Positions 28,424 to 37,856 of a stretch of 64,000 nucleotides of DNA are shown one piece after another (the stretch's first letter is position 1; each line of letters begins with the position of its first letter). The notes below the pieces were generated by a model that was not told where the DNA came from, ran no database searches, and saw only the letters and a list, made by a program, of their open reading frames with translations. The DNA is taken from contig CP070724.1 of assembly GCA_020350825.1 (NCBI GenBank), positions 1,888,607 through 1,952,606 of the forward strand, written 5' to 3'. The position numbers and the translations under genes are program-made. Source of the DNA: Thermoplasmatales archaeon. Lineage in GTDB: Archaea > Thermoplasmatota > E2 > DHVEG-1.

Positions 28424-31400
28424 TTATAGTGATTCTTCCCTAGCCAATGCAATATCAAATAATGTTGCAGCCTGTATTTCTAACGGTCCAGTGAAGGTAT
28501 ATGTTACATCTTGACCGCTTTCATTAACTAATTCATCCACTGTTACATTATATGATCCTGGGAGTAGTTCAACGATGTACGATCCATTTTCATCTGACGT
28601 TGTTTGAGCGAATACCGCTGTATTGTTTTCAACGGCTGTATCAGTTGAAAAACGAATTGTAATATTACCAATTTTAGTACCATCGTATGTTGTACTTCCA
28701 GTTGTAGTAAAAGAATGTTTTGTTAGAGAAATATCATAAGATTTTTTACCTTCACCCAATTTAAGATGCAATTGATCTTCAAACGAAAAGGTTCCCTGTT
28801 CTGCACTTACATCTACTGAAACATTGTAATATCCAGGCATGAGTTCAGCGATATACTGCCCATCCTCCTCAGAGGTAGCTGAAACTCGTTGTGCGGTGTT
28901 ATTTGCAACAGATTCATCCGGATTGAATGTTATAAAGATGTCTTCAATGACTTGGTCCTCGTGTTCTGTATATCCACTTACAACGATTGGAGCGTATCTA
29001 ATTGAAACATTAAATGTCGTTGTTTCATTTTCCGTTAATGTTACTTCTTCCTCAATAGTATAATCAAGATATCCTGTTGTAGTATTGGTTTTCGATGCAT
29101 TAATAAAATAATTACCTGGAATCAATGATGAAAATGAATATGTTCCTGTTTCATCAGTTGTAATTGAATCCACATGTTTTTTGTCCCCGTCAACTTTCGG
29201 ATATAGAATTTCAACATCTACATTATTCATCTCTTCTCCAATATTGAATTCGTTATTTTCATTTTCATCGAAATAGATTGTACCTTTAACTGATGCTGGC
29301 TTTGGTTTTGAAATATTATAACTATTGTTTCCAGAGTAAATAAATAAGTAGTTCTCATGAATAACGAAATCATCGAGTATGGCTTGTATGAGGTAAATAC
29401 CTGGCTTTAAGTCAGAAGTGTTATAATATCCCATTTCGTCTGTGGTCAATTCATTAAAACTACCAAATTGTGATGGTTGCCCTGTTTCTGGATCAAATTC
29501 TTCCATTTCTATTAAACTTATTTTTGCATTTGCTAAGGGTTCATCACTTGAAGTATTGTAATCATCATTATTGTCGTTGTTCTGATACACATAGCCTTCA
29601 ATGTCAGCAGGATCTATTGTAATATTGACAACACGTTCATAGTTGGTGCCTTCGGTACGCATTGCCTCATCTTCTGTAATGGGTGCTAAATCAAGATCAG
29701 TGGTGCTGTTGAAGGTTATAGTTTTCATGACAAATGCATTTGCTCCTAGTTCTGTATTTCTCCGAATTTGTAATGTAATATTACCAGCAGGTGCTATTAA
29801 ACTAAATGTTCCATTTTCGGTATCAGTTAAATCGTGATCTATAGGAAAAGAAGTGCCGTATATAGAAATGTCTTTTTGTACAATCACTTGACCTTGTAAT
29901 GGATCCCCCCTAAACTCCAATGATCCATTGATTTTTGCACCTTCATAGTATTTAGCTATTACAACTGCACTTCTCCCGGATCCATAATATGGGTATTCTG
30001 AGATATATTCAGCGGAAAAATGTTTCATACCCCAACAGGGTAACTGTGAAATTTGATTTTGTAGTTCTTCAGGTATGTTTCCAATGTATGTTCTATAAAA
30101 CATAGTTTTAAAATAATCTGGTTTATTCACAGATGGAGTGTCCGTAATAGCAATACGATCTCTGTCCTCCTTAGACATCTCATTTAGTTCTTCAGCAGTC
30201 CATTCTCCATCTTGCCCCTGTGAACCATCTGGATTAATATAATAGCCGGCCCATTTAACCTGAACAAAATCATCCTCAGGATTGGGGAACTGTGTTCCAA
30301 CTCCTGATCTAAGAGCATGCAAAACAAGACTTTTATCTCCTAAAAATGCAAATATATTAAAAATATCTCGGTCGTAACCTTCAACACCATAATAGCGAAT
30401 ACTATAACCAGTTGCCTCTTGAATGTCGTGATAAAGCCAAGTAATACCATCATCGTCTAATGTATTATTCAACCGTTCAGTAATATCATGATAAACTGCA
30501 TTTTCTACCCATTGTTCTCCTACAAAAAGATCTTTACTTAGTTCTTCGTCGTATTCTTCACCTATAGGAGTATTATATGATGGAGAGGTAGTTGGATTTT
30601 CTATCCATGTTACAATATCATTGGTGTCATTTTCACCTATATTTTTCTGGATTGCATGTACAACCTCGGTTGAAAGCTCTCCATTGTTGTCTCTTCTATT
30701 TCCTTCTAACAATCTAACTATCATAACTGCTACTGCTTCTTTCTCACTTTTCGCAGTATGGAAATTGGCTGCTGGAGGTATACCATCCTGGAAATTATCT
30801 GCCACTGTCGGATGTTCACCAACAGCAACTTCATAGAAACCATAGTCCCACCATGAAATAAAAGCAGGTCTTTTAGCAGGGTCCTCGATATCAACATCCT
30901 GATTTTTTAACCAAGCATAAGCGTCTATCCAGTATTGTTCTTTATATGAACTCGATCCAAATGCACTAGAGTGATCTTCACCAAAATAATCAATTTTCAT
31001 ATTACTTGTACCGTTTTTTGTAACTGCTGATGGCACCGCTGCATCGAGAGCAAGAAATGCATTAGGCAATATAACCAACAATGAAACAAAAAAGATACCT
31101 AAAGCATGGTATATTTTTATTCCTCTTCTAAATCCTCGCAAACCTCCTCCCGCATTTCTTATGTTTCTCAACATTTGTTTATAATCAACTTTAGCTACAA
31201 CAAACCATATTATCCATCCTGCTAGTATAGCAATTAATGGAACCATATCATTTAAAAACCGACCCGCCGTTCCAGCAAGCCAAATATTTATTATGAATAC
31301 TGTGATAATAAAAAGATAATCCCTTCGTCCCTTTTGTTTGAAATAATAATAAATCAGAAATACGAGACCAGCCCATGCAAGCCAATAAAGAGCGGGGCCG

Positions 31401-32611
31401 TATGACATAACAGATCTACTAATACCATACGTACCTGCCTCTGCAATGGTTAAGTCAACTTTATTTCCATAAATTCCAGAACCATATAAAATCTCCGAAA
31501 TTTTCCTAAGGGGAGAAAGAAATGAAAATAAGGATACTAAATTATTGATAAAATATAAGGCTGCTGCAGCAATGCCCCCTACACAAAAAATAGCGGGCAA
31601 TGATACGATCCAAGGAATCTTCTTTCTGTCTAGAACAATATATACTAACCCAAACAGTGCCACCCCAATACCTAGTAACAATGGGAGATCAGGGGCAAAT
31701 CCACCAAATCGACTCCACAAAACCGGCAAAGAAACAAAATAACCTGTAAACAGAATAATAGTTAAATTTCGAACTACGCTCGAGTTCATTTTGTTATTGA
31801 ATATATCAAAAAGAATTTGTACAACTGCATAACCTGCAATAACCACAAATAGAAAAGATCCCTCCACCCACACCATATAAAGAGCAGCCAAAGAAACTCC
31901 TGACAGGAGAGCATATAATATCGATCTTTTTGGATTTTTATCTTTAACGCTTTTAATTAAAAATAAAAATGTTAGTAAAAATAATAAAAGGTTGAAAGAA
32001 TCGTGGTCGAACAATCCATATGCTGAGCCGTGTCCTGAACCAATATGAATTGGGACTATTGCAACTAACAGTGCCCCAACAAGTCCCTCCTTCCTACCAA
32101 AAAGTATTTTTCCAATAAAATAGACAGGGAGCACAAGTAAAGCACCGAATAATGCAGGTACGAACTGCATGGAATAACCTAATGCATCCATTTCACTCAT
32201 AAATGGCGTAAGGACTCTACTAAAACCAATAGCCAGCATATTTAATAGCGGCGCTCTTCCACCCCCTGACCGACCAACAGGATAGTTGAGAAGAGGATCA
32301 AGTTCACCGTATGTATAAAACGGATAACGTCCTGTTTTAACAGTTTCTTCGACTAACCTCATGTTGTAATAAGGGTCTGGACCAGATAGATAGAACTTAG
32401 TATTAAGAGAGTCCCCCTCTGGATTAATTGCTACGTCTGAGATAATATTAAAATATGAATTTAGAAACAGTACTATAAAAAATATAGCAACTAACGAAAC
32501 TGCAATCCACCAATTCTTCTTAAATGTAATCTTTTTTTTCTCTGGTTTATCTCTTTTTGCTATTTGTGTTGTTTCTACTAAAGGTGTTTTTCTTTGTGCT
32601 CTTTTTCGCAT
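28424..32611 (-). CDS. aglB: Oligosaccharyltransferase AglB (STT3), with C-terminal Ig-like extension
   Basis: AglB moves lipid-linked glycan to Asn of NxS/T sequons outside the cell. About 13 TM segments lie between 35 and 530 (numbering from the GTG at 32620), with GPDPYYNMR (80-88), FDHDSFN, the TIxE motif TIAE (391-394) and the catalytic WWDYG (590-594). The soluble part runs to about 980. From about 1006 to 1398 there are four beta-rich repeats of 90-100 residues (e.g. TTDEMGYYNTSDLKPGIYLI, TSDENGSYIVELLPGSYNV), like Cna-B/carboxypeptidase-regulatory domains. The total (1395-1398) is several hundred residues above the usual 850-1000. Start: ATG 32611 with GGTGA upstream. Confidence 0.95.
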   Translation of the reverse strand: MRKRAQRKTPLVETTQIAKRDKPEKKKITFKKNWWIAVSLVAIFFIVLFLNSYFNIISDVAINPEGDSLNTKFYLSGPDPYYNMRLVEETVKTGRYPFYTYGELDPLLNYPVGRSGGGRAPLLNMLAIGFSRVLTPFMSEMDALGYSMQFVPALFGALLVLPVYFIGKILFGRKEGLVGALLVAIVPIHIGSGHGSAYGLFDHDSFNLLLFLLTFLFLIKSVKDKNPKRSILYALLSGVSLAALYMVWVEGSFLFVVIAGYAVVQILFDIFNNKMNSSVVRNLTIILFTGYFVSLPVLWSRFGGFAPDLPLLLGIGVALFGLVYIVLDRKKIPWIVSLPAIFCVGGIAAAALYFINNLVSLFSFLSPLRKISEILYGSGIYGNKVDLTIAEAGTYGISRSVMSYGPALYWLAWAGLVFLIYYYFKQKGRRDYLFIITVFIINIWLAGTAGRFLNDMVPLIAILAGWIIWFVVAKVDYKQMLRNIRNAGGGLRGFRRGIKIYHALGIFFVSLLVILPNAFLALDAAVPSAVTKNGTSNMKIDYFGEDHSSAFGSSSYKEQYWIDAYAWLKNQDVDIEDPAKRPAFISWWDYGFYEVAVGEHPTVADNFQDGIPPAANFHTAKSEKEAVAVMIVRLLEGNRRDNNGELSTEVVHAIQKNIGENDTNDIVTWIENPTTSPSYNTPIGEEYDEELSKDLFVGEQWVENAVYHDITERLNNTLDDDGITWLYHDIQEATGYSIRYYGVEGYDRDIFNIFAFLGDKSLVLHALRSGVGTQFPNPEDDFVQVKWAGYYINPDGSQGQDGEWTAEELNEMSKEDRDRIAITDTPSVNKPDYFKTMFYRTYIGNIPEELQNQISQLPCWGMKHFSAEYISEYPYYGSGRSAVVIAKYYEGAKINGSLEFRGDPLQGQVIVQKDISIYGTSFPIDHDLTDTENGTFSLIAPAGNITLQIRRNTELGANAFVMKTITFNSTTDLDLAPITEDEAMRTEGTNYERVVNITIDPADIEGYVYQNNDNNDDYNTSSDEPLANAKISLIEMEEFDPETGQPSQFGSFNELTTDEMGYYNTSDLKPGIYLIQAILDDFVIHENYLFIYSGNNSYNISKPKPASVKGTIYFDENENNEFNIGEEMNNVDVEILYPKVDGDKKHVDSITTDETGTYSFSSLIPGNYFINASKTNTTTGYLDYTIEEEVTLTENETTTFNVSIRYAPIVVSGYTEHEDQVIEDIFITFNPDESVANNTAQRVSATSEEDGQYIAELMPGYYNVSVDVSAEQGTFSFEDQLHLKLGEGKKSYDISLTKHSFTTTGSTTYDGTKIGNITIRFSTDTAVENNTAVFAQTTSDENGSYIVELLPGSYNVTVDELVNESGQDVTYTFTGPLEIQAATLFDIALAREESL

Positions 32612-32651
32612 CACTATCACCTAGGGGTAAACACAACCGTAAATCTATAGT

Positions 32652-32660
32652 CTTATAAAT
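32652..32660 (-). promoter_or_regulatory. TATA-box-like element upstream of aglB
   Basis: The minus strand reads ATTTATAAG about 40 bases before the aglB start, the right distance for an archaeal TATA box with a short leader. It could drive the whole aglB-to-ubiX run, since the gaps downstream are tiny or negative. Confidence 0.5.
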
Positions 32661-32694
32661 AACTTATCTCCAATATTGTATCTATATTCTCAAT

Positions 32695-33558
32695 TTAATG
32701 AAGATTTTTCAATAAAACTTCTGAAATACAAGGTGCAGCTCTAACTTTGCTAAATTCATTTTTGATGGTATCAGTAGAGATAATTTCATTACAACCTGCT
32801 GAAATGATTTTTTCTTTTGCTCCGCCCACAAATAAGCCATGAGTGCATGCTACTGATATTTCTTTGGCCCCTTGTCTTTTTAGCTCTTTTATTGCTTTAG
32901 CCATTGTCCCGCCTGTTGAAATAATGTCGTCTATTATTGCTACTTTTTTATTACTGGCATCTAGGTTCTTTGGTTTTATTTTTACTGTTTTGCCATCTAT
33001 GCGTGTCTTCTCCATATAATCATATTCACATCCAATAATATCAGATGCATGTTGTGCCCGTTCCATTGCTCCCTTATCTGGTGCAAGCACGAAATCTATA
33101 TCTTTCTCTTTAAGATATTTTGCTATTTCTGAGACAGCTGAGCAACTATAGGCAGGTATATTAAAAAATTTAAGTAAGTGTTCTTTGTGTGGATCTACAG
33201 TGATTATACAACCAGCATGTAAACTAATATGTTCTGCAATAGCTCTTGCACTTATTGGCTCTCCCTCTTCAAATTTCTTATCTTGTCTACTATATCCAAA
33301 GTAGGGAAGGATAACTGTAGCCTTTTTCGCACCTGCCTCATAAACAGCATCTTGGATTAGTAGAAGTTCAACAATATTTTTATCAGGGTATGTTGTTTGA
33401 ACAATGATTACTTCTTCACCTTCAATGTTATCCAAAATACGAACATAGAGCTCGTCATCAGGAAAACGTTTGAGCGTTGTCCTTGCTAAAGGTTGATCTA
33501 ATTCTTTAGAAAGATCTTCTGTTATTGCTTTAGAAGAGGTACCACCAAGTATATACAT
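32695..33558 (-). CDS. prs: Ribose-phosphate pyrophosphokinase
   Basis: The 287-residue enzyme makes PRPP from ribose-5-phosphate and ATP for nucleotide, His and Trp synthesis. Motifs are RFPDDELYVRI, ILPYFGYSRQDKKFEEGEPISA, TVDPHKEH, VLAPDKGAMERA and the PRPP loop VAIIDDIISTGGTMAKAI. Length and order match the short archaeal (class III-like) enzymes. It stands alone, with its start about 95 bases from the divergent gene at 33654. Confidence 0.95.
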   Translation of the reverse strand: MYILGGTSSKAITEDLSKELDQPLARTTLKRFPDDELYVRILDNIEGEEVIIVQTTYPDKNIVELLLIQDAVYEAGAKKATVILPYFGYSRQDKKFEEGEPISARAIAEHISLHAGCIITVDPHKEHLLKFFNIPAYSCSAVSEIAKYLKEKDIDFVLAPDKGAMERAQHASDIIGCEYDYMEKTRIDGKTVKIKPKNLDASNKKVAIIDDIISTGGTMAKAIKELKRQGAKEISVACTHGLFVGGAKEKIISAGCNEIISTDTIKNEFSKVRAAPCISEVLLKNLH

Positions 33559-33653
33559 AGTTTAACAATCGTAAATTGTTAATGTATTTTTAGTGGTTTC
33601 GTAAGAAAGTTTTTATAAGAGTTTTTGCTTATTTTTTGGAAGGATGTGGATGT

Positions 33654-35858
33654 GTGCATTTAAGTAAAGCGTTGTGTAGATTAATAGCTATATATATTGG
33701 TGTATGCTTTATCTTTTTGATTCTTTTTGTCACCAATACATCTGCAGAGGATAATCTAGATAGCTTGGTTGACGCAAACTTTGATATTGAATTTATAACA
33801 GGGACTGATTTGAAAATAAGTGTTACTATGGATGTCAGTGAGATAACAGCTTTTGAAACTACATATGGCACTAACGAAATACAAGATCTGGCGGCAAGTG
33901 TGGAATATGATGACATAATAATCATGGGGGGGATAATGCAAACTCTACATGATTTATTAAAAAATCAAATAGTAATGACGTTTGAAAATGCAAATGTTGT
34001 TCCATTAAACACAAGGCCCACATATGAAGATACAGTATTTTATGAAGATTACGGCGTAAATCTTACTTCTCCATTTTTTAGCATAAACGAAACAGTAAAT
34101 TCCCATGATCTAGTCAACGGTGTTTTAGATATGGATGCCATTGTATATTATGTGTTTAGTCTTCATGCAGCGCATGGATGGAATAACACATATACTATAA
34201 TTCTACCAGAATTTATGAAGTACAGATCAACGACAGGATCTGCAGAAAATAATAGAATCCTTTGGGAGGTGAAAAATAGAGATGGGCAACATCCTGAATT
34301 ACCAGCAGAAATATCAATTCAGCTGACTGAACCAACAACACCTAAATTAACGGTTGACGACATTCGTCTGGAATTTGAATTAGATACAAGCAATATTAAC
34401 AGCATTGCTTTAAACACTATCATTATAACAAAAAATGTAGATTTACAAGAACATGATATTTTGCCTGATTTTATTAATGGATTGGATTTTGTCTCGTCCG
34501 ATGGTATAAGATTATTTATCGATAACGGACTTCTTTCATGGGAGGATCTTTATCAAAAAACAATAAAATCCATAGAACAAAATACAATAACAACGATTGA
34601 AAGCTCATCATTTAACCAGTCATTAGAAATGTCGTTTAACTGGAACCTTGAGACCACAATTAATTGTTCAACTCCGTATAATATAACCAGCATGGATGAT
34701 GATCCGCCGATAAAAGCTGAATTGATAGATATAGATGTAAACCTGTTGATTTGTGACATGTCATCTAGAGCTTTTTTTGGTCTTGTTAACGCAGGTGCAA
34801 CAGCAAATATTTCTACTGGGGATATTAATTTTGGAGACAGGCTTGGTGAGATAGGATATCCTTATGATGTATTTTTGCATCTTCCAAACAATGTTTCTTT
34901 AGAAGGAAAAAATATTTACAGTTGGAATTCAAGTAATCCCCTTTCTGGGGAGTTTGTTTCTGATCTCCGACCCATTCCAGAATATTCAAAGGAAAACATA
35001 GATACGCTAATTGAAATTGATATAAGCAACATGGATTTGGATATTACCAGTTTTTTTTCTGGAAAAACTAAATTAACTGCAACTTCTTATTTGAATGAAG
35101 AGAATTATATTTATGTATCAAGTTTTCCTCAAGAATTTAAAATTTCTGATAAGATCAATTTAACATACTTTAACTCCGATGCTTTTAGGTTATGTGCTGA
35201 AGAAGATGTTTTTAATGAGGAGGATATTGATGTTTTTTTAACAAATAAAAAAGATATTTTTGAATTAAGGCTCTCTGATATATTAAATAATTTGGAAGTA
35301 AAAGGTGTTGTCGATAAAGACGTATTTTATAACTCATTAAATTGGGACGGAGATATTTCTAATATGGACAATGTGGTCCCTATTACTATTTCGACATATG
35401 CCCATAATATATATCCTGTTGCTTTTAATCTATCTTTTTGGCCTCCTGAAATTAGTATCTCTAATCAGTTGTTTAACCTTAAAGGTTTAGAAAAACAGAG
35501 TGTGACATATCGCATAACCTTCCCAAAGGGAATATCCGTAAATGCAAAAGATACTTTAAATAAATCATTGATAAAAGGAAAAACAAACGATGGAAGAGAA
35601 TATGTGGAACTTTCATTTGACGTTGATGAGGAGACAAAAAGAGATGTTGTTTTATGTGAAATTTATGCCTCTTCAATTTATATATTGGGGTTGTTTTTAC
35701 CTTGTATACTTAGCTTGGTGCTTGTAGTGATTCTCATCATAATAGTATATTTAATTAGAAAAAAGAAGAAAGGAAGAAAAATCACAAAAGACGATACAGA
35801 ATCAACAGGATATGAGGATCAAGATTATTATGTTCCACCACCTCCCTCAACCAAATAG
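33654..35858 (+). CDS. Large extracellular protein with C-terminal membrane anchor, unknown
   Basis: I recognise no family. From the GTG at 33654 (GGAAGG ten bases upstream; a TTG at 33636 is the alternative) the product is about 734 residues. It has a signal peptide or anchor (IAIYIGVCFIFLILFVTNTSAED), then roughly 640 residues of Asp/Asn-rich, probably beta structure, with FPKGISVNAKDTLNKS near the end. A TM segment (LGLFLPCILSLVLVVILIIIV) is followed by a Lys-rich stop-transfer and a short acidic tail ending PPPPSTK. It is probably a surface protein with a long ectodomain and many N-glycosylation sequons, a possible AglB target. Confidence 0.7.
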   Translation: MHLSKALCRLIAIYIGVCFIFLILFVTNTSAEDNLDSLVDANFDIEFITGTDLKISVTMDVSEITAFETTYGTNEIQDLAASVEYDDIIIMGGIMQTLHDLLKNQIVMTFENANVVPLNTRPTYEDTVFYEDYGVNLTSPFFSINETVNSHDLVNGVLDMDAIVYYVFSLHAAHGWNNTYTIILPEFMKYRSTTGSAENNRILWEVKNRDGQHPELPAEISIQLTEPTTPKLTVDDIRLEFELDTSNINSIALNTIIITKNVDLQEHDILPDFINGLDFVSSDGIRLFIDNGLLSWEDLYQKTIKSIEQNTITTIESSSFNQSLEMSFNWNLETTINCSTPYNITSMDDDPPIKAELIDIDVNLLICDMSSRAFFGLVNAGATANISTGDINFGDRLGEIGYPYDVFLHLPNNVSLEGKNIYSWNSSNPLSGEFVSDLRPIPEYSKENIDTLIEIDISNMDLDITSFFSGKTKLTATSYLNEENYIYVSSFPQEFKISDKINLTYFNSDAFRLCAEEDVFNEEDIDVFLTNKKDIFELRLSDILNNLEVKGVVDKDVFYNSLNWDGDISNMDNVVPITISTYAHNIYPVAFNLSFWPPEISISNQLFNLKGLEKQSVTYRITFPKGISVNAKDTLNKSLIKGKTNDGREYVELSFDVDEETKRDVVLCEIYASSIYILGLFLPCILSLVLVVILIIIVYLIRKKKKGRKITKDDTESTGYEDQDYYVPPPPSTK

Positions 35859-35861
35859 TTT

Positions 35862-37055
35862 TCATTTTTTCTTTTGTTTAAAAGCCGAGGGCAGAAGTTT
35901 TAAAAGCGAGGGAGAGTTTTTTAATAATGGAATGGCAAGTTTTGATGGATAATCAATATCCCCATACTTATTTATAGTATCAATTGTTTTTTTATTGTTA
36001 AACTTTTTAATATATCTATCATGTTGTTTATCGTTAAAATTTTTAAATATTGTTCTAAATTTCATACCTAATGATAATTCTTTACCTATTTCTTTAGACC
36101 ACGACTTATGATATTTATTAAGAACTTGTTTGTTAAAGTCATTAAGCTCTAACGCTTCCAAAGCTACAGAGGAACAACATTGGGCACATAATAAACCAGG
36201 ATATATGCCCCCTCCTGAAGTCGGTTTTACTTGCGCTGCAGCATCACCTACAAGCATGATGTTTGATTCAACGGTTTTTTTAAGGGGACCCAAGGGTATG
36301 TATCCACCAATATGTTTTGTAATCTTTACGTTTTGTAATTGTTTGACTTTTAATAAACGGTTAAAGCATTGTCTTAATGTATTTTTTGAGTTGCTATCAA
36401 TGCATAAACCGATTCGGGCCTCTGATCCGTCTTTATTTATAGGAATGATCCAAGCAAATAATCCTTGGGCGATATTTTGTCCTAAAAAAATTTCTACAAA
36501 TTTAGGATTTAAGTTAGTGTTTGTTACCTCTGCACCTATCCCTTTTAAAAATTCGGTTGGTTGGGGAAATCTAAAAACTTCTCTTATTTTTGATTTTGAA
36601 CCATCTGCACCAATAAGTAGAGAGCAATTTATTTGATTTGTTTTTTCTTTTTTTAATATATCTAGTTGAATAGTATTATTTCTTTTTTTGGCATATGTTG
36701 TTCTGCTCTCTAAATAAATTTCAGCACCATTTTTTATAGCGTTATTGATGATCTCTTCATCAAATTGCGAGCGGTTGATAACAAGAGCATGAACTTTATT
36801 TCCACCTATTGTTATTACTTCTCCAGAGGGAGAATAGATATGAGCACCATAGATTTCGTTTTGAACAACCTTTGTTTTAGGAAAATTTAAAATTCTAAAT
36901 ATCCTCGATGTTACTAAGCCAGCGCATTTCAGAGGCAACCCTATTCTTTTATGTTCTTCAAATAAAGCGATTTTAAATCCTTCTCTGGCTATTCTTTTTG
37001 CTATATAACCACCAATCGGCCCACCGCCAATAACAGCTACGTCGTATTTTTCCAT
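35862..37055 (-). CDS. Geranylgeranyl reductase family flavoprotein (paralogue 1)
   Basis: A 397-residue FAD enzyme with VAVIGGGPIGGYIAKRIA, FEEHKRIGLPLKCAGLV, VINRSQFDE, IGADGSKSKIRE and LVGDAAAQVKPTSGGGIYPGL, typical of the digeranylgeranylglycerophospholipid reductase family. The substrate motif YxWxFP reads FAWIIP here, so its substrate may differ from the canonical enzyme, which the paralogue at 51341 resembles more. The ATG at 37055 (MEKYDVAVIGGG) is the clear start; the open frame upstream is not family sequence. Confidence 0.88.
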   Translation of the reverse strand: MEKYDVAVIGGGPIGGYIAKRIAREGFKIALFEEHKRIGLPLKCAGLVTSRIFRILNFPKTKVVQNEIYGAHIYSPSGEVITIGGNKVHALVINRSQFDEEIINNAIKNGAEIYLESRTTYAKKRNNTIQLDILKKEKTNQINCSLLIGADGSKSKIREVFRFPQPTEFLKGIGAEVTNTNLNPKFVEIFLGQNIAQGLFAWIIPINKDGSEARIGLCIDSNSKNTLRQCFNRLLKVKQLQNVKITKHIGGYIPLGPLKKTVESNIMLVGDAAAQVKPTSGGGIYPGLLCAQCCSSVALEALELNDFNKQVLNKYHKSWSKEIGKELSLGMKFRTIFKNFNDKQHDRYIKKFNNKKTIDTINKYGDIDYPSKLAIPLLKNSPSLLKLLPSAFKQKKK

Positions 37056-37110
37056 CGCATAATAGAATGCCACCAAAGATTTATAACAAAAACGGTGATT
37101 TAGTGGCCTA

Positions 37111-37491
37111 ATGATTACATTGTCTTGTATTTTGCTAGTCACGTTTGAAATTTTAGATGGAATATTCTTTTTTACTAGGAAAAAAAGCAAGAAAATAGAA
37201 GAAGAATCTGATCAGGAGCATAATAACTTATTATGTAGATTTGTAAAAGACGGCACTGGAAGGAAAATTGGAGAGAGCGTATCTTTAGATGGGGACATAA
37301 TTATTATAAAATCCGATGATAACTTTCTTGGTGTTCCTCTCAAACATATAGAAGATGATGGAAAAACCATTTTAGTTAAGGGATTGGTAGATTTTGATAA
37401 GGCATATGAAATGGGGGAAAAGTGGCGAAAAGAATCTTTTCGCGAAATTAATCAAAAAGACAAACCCAAAGGACAGAAAGATGGATTTTGA
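37111..37491 (+). CDS. Small archaeal protein of unknown function
   Basis: The conserved part has a PRC-barrel-like feel: CRFVKDGTGRKIGESVSLDGD, IIIIKSDDNFLGVPLKHIE and ILVKGLVDFDKAYEMGEKW. I cannot assign a family with certainty. The N terminus is unclear: the ATG at 37111 gives a hydrophobic leader with no SD, an in-frame ACG at 37141 would give MFEILDGIFFFTRKK, and an ATG at 37157 in the next frame would join the conserved frame only if the A7 run near 37180 were one base longer. It overlaps pth2 by 11 bases, so the two are probably co-translated. Confidence 0.7.
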   Translation: MITLSCILLVTFEILDGIFFFTRKKSKKIEEESDQEHNNLLCRFVKDGTGRKIGESVSLDGDIIIIKSDDNFLGVPLKHIEDDGKTILVKGLVDFDKAYEMGEKWRKESFREINQKDKPKGQKDGF

Positions 37492-37840
37492 ATATAAAAT
37501 GGTAGTTGTTACTAGAGAAGATTTGAGCCTTTCTTTAGGAAAACTCGCTGTACAAGTAGCTCATGCTGCAGTTATATGTACATTGCTAACAAAGAAAACC
37601 AATCCTAAATGGTTTAATAACTGGCAAAACGAGGGTGCTAAAAAAGTGATTGTTAAGGTCGAATGTTTAGATGCTTTTTCCTCACTCAAAGAAAGAGCAG
37701 AGCGTCTTGGGATCACGTCAAATATTGTTGAAGATGCAGGTCATACTGAAATACCTCAAGGAACTAAAACAGTTCTTGGGCTGGGTCCTGCCCCAAATAA
37801 TTTGATTGATCAGATAACAGGCGATTTACCTTTATTATAG
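37481..37840 (+). CDS. pth2: Peptidyl-tRNA hydrolase, Pth2 type
   Basis: The 119-residue enzyme frees tRNA from prematurely released peptidyl-tRNA. The archaeal/eukaryotic Pth2 pattern is clear: YKMVVVTREDLSLSLGKLAVQVAHAAV, KVIVKVECLDAF, DAGHTEIPQGTKTVLGLGP and the final ITGDLPLL. I chose the ATG at 37481 (MDFEYKMVVV); the upstream in-frame start at 37394 would be read within the preceding gene. It ends 17 bases before the convergent orc1/cdc6 gene. Confidence 0.96.
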   Translation: MDFEYKMVVVTREDLSLSLGKLAVQVAHAAVICTLLTKKTNPKWFNNWQNEGAKKVIVKVECLDAFSSLKERAERLGITSNIVEDAGHTEIPQGTKTVLGLGPAPNNLIDQITGDLPLL

Positions 37841-37856
37841 TTCCTGAAGTGTAATC

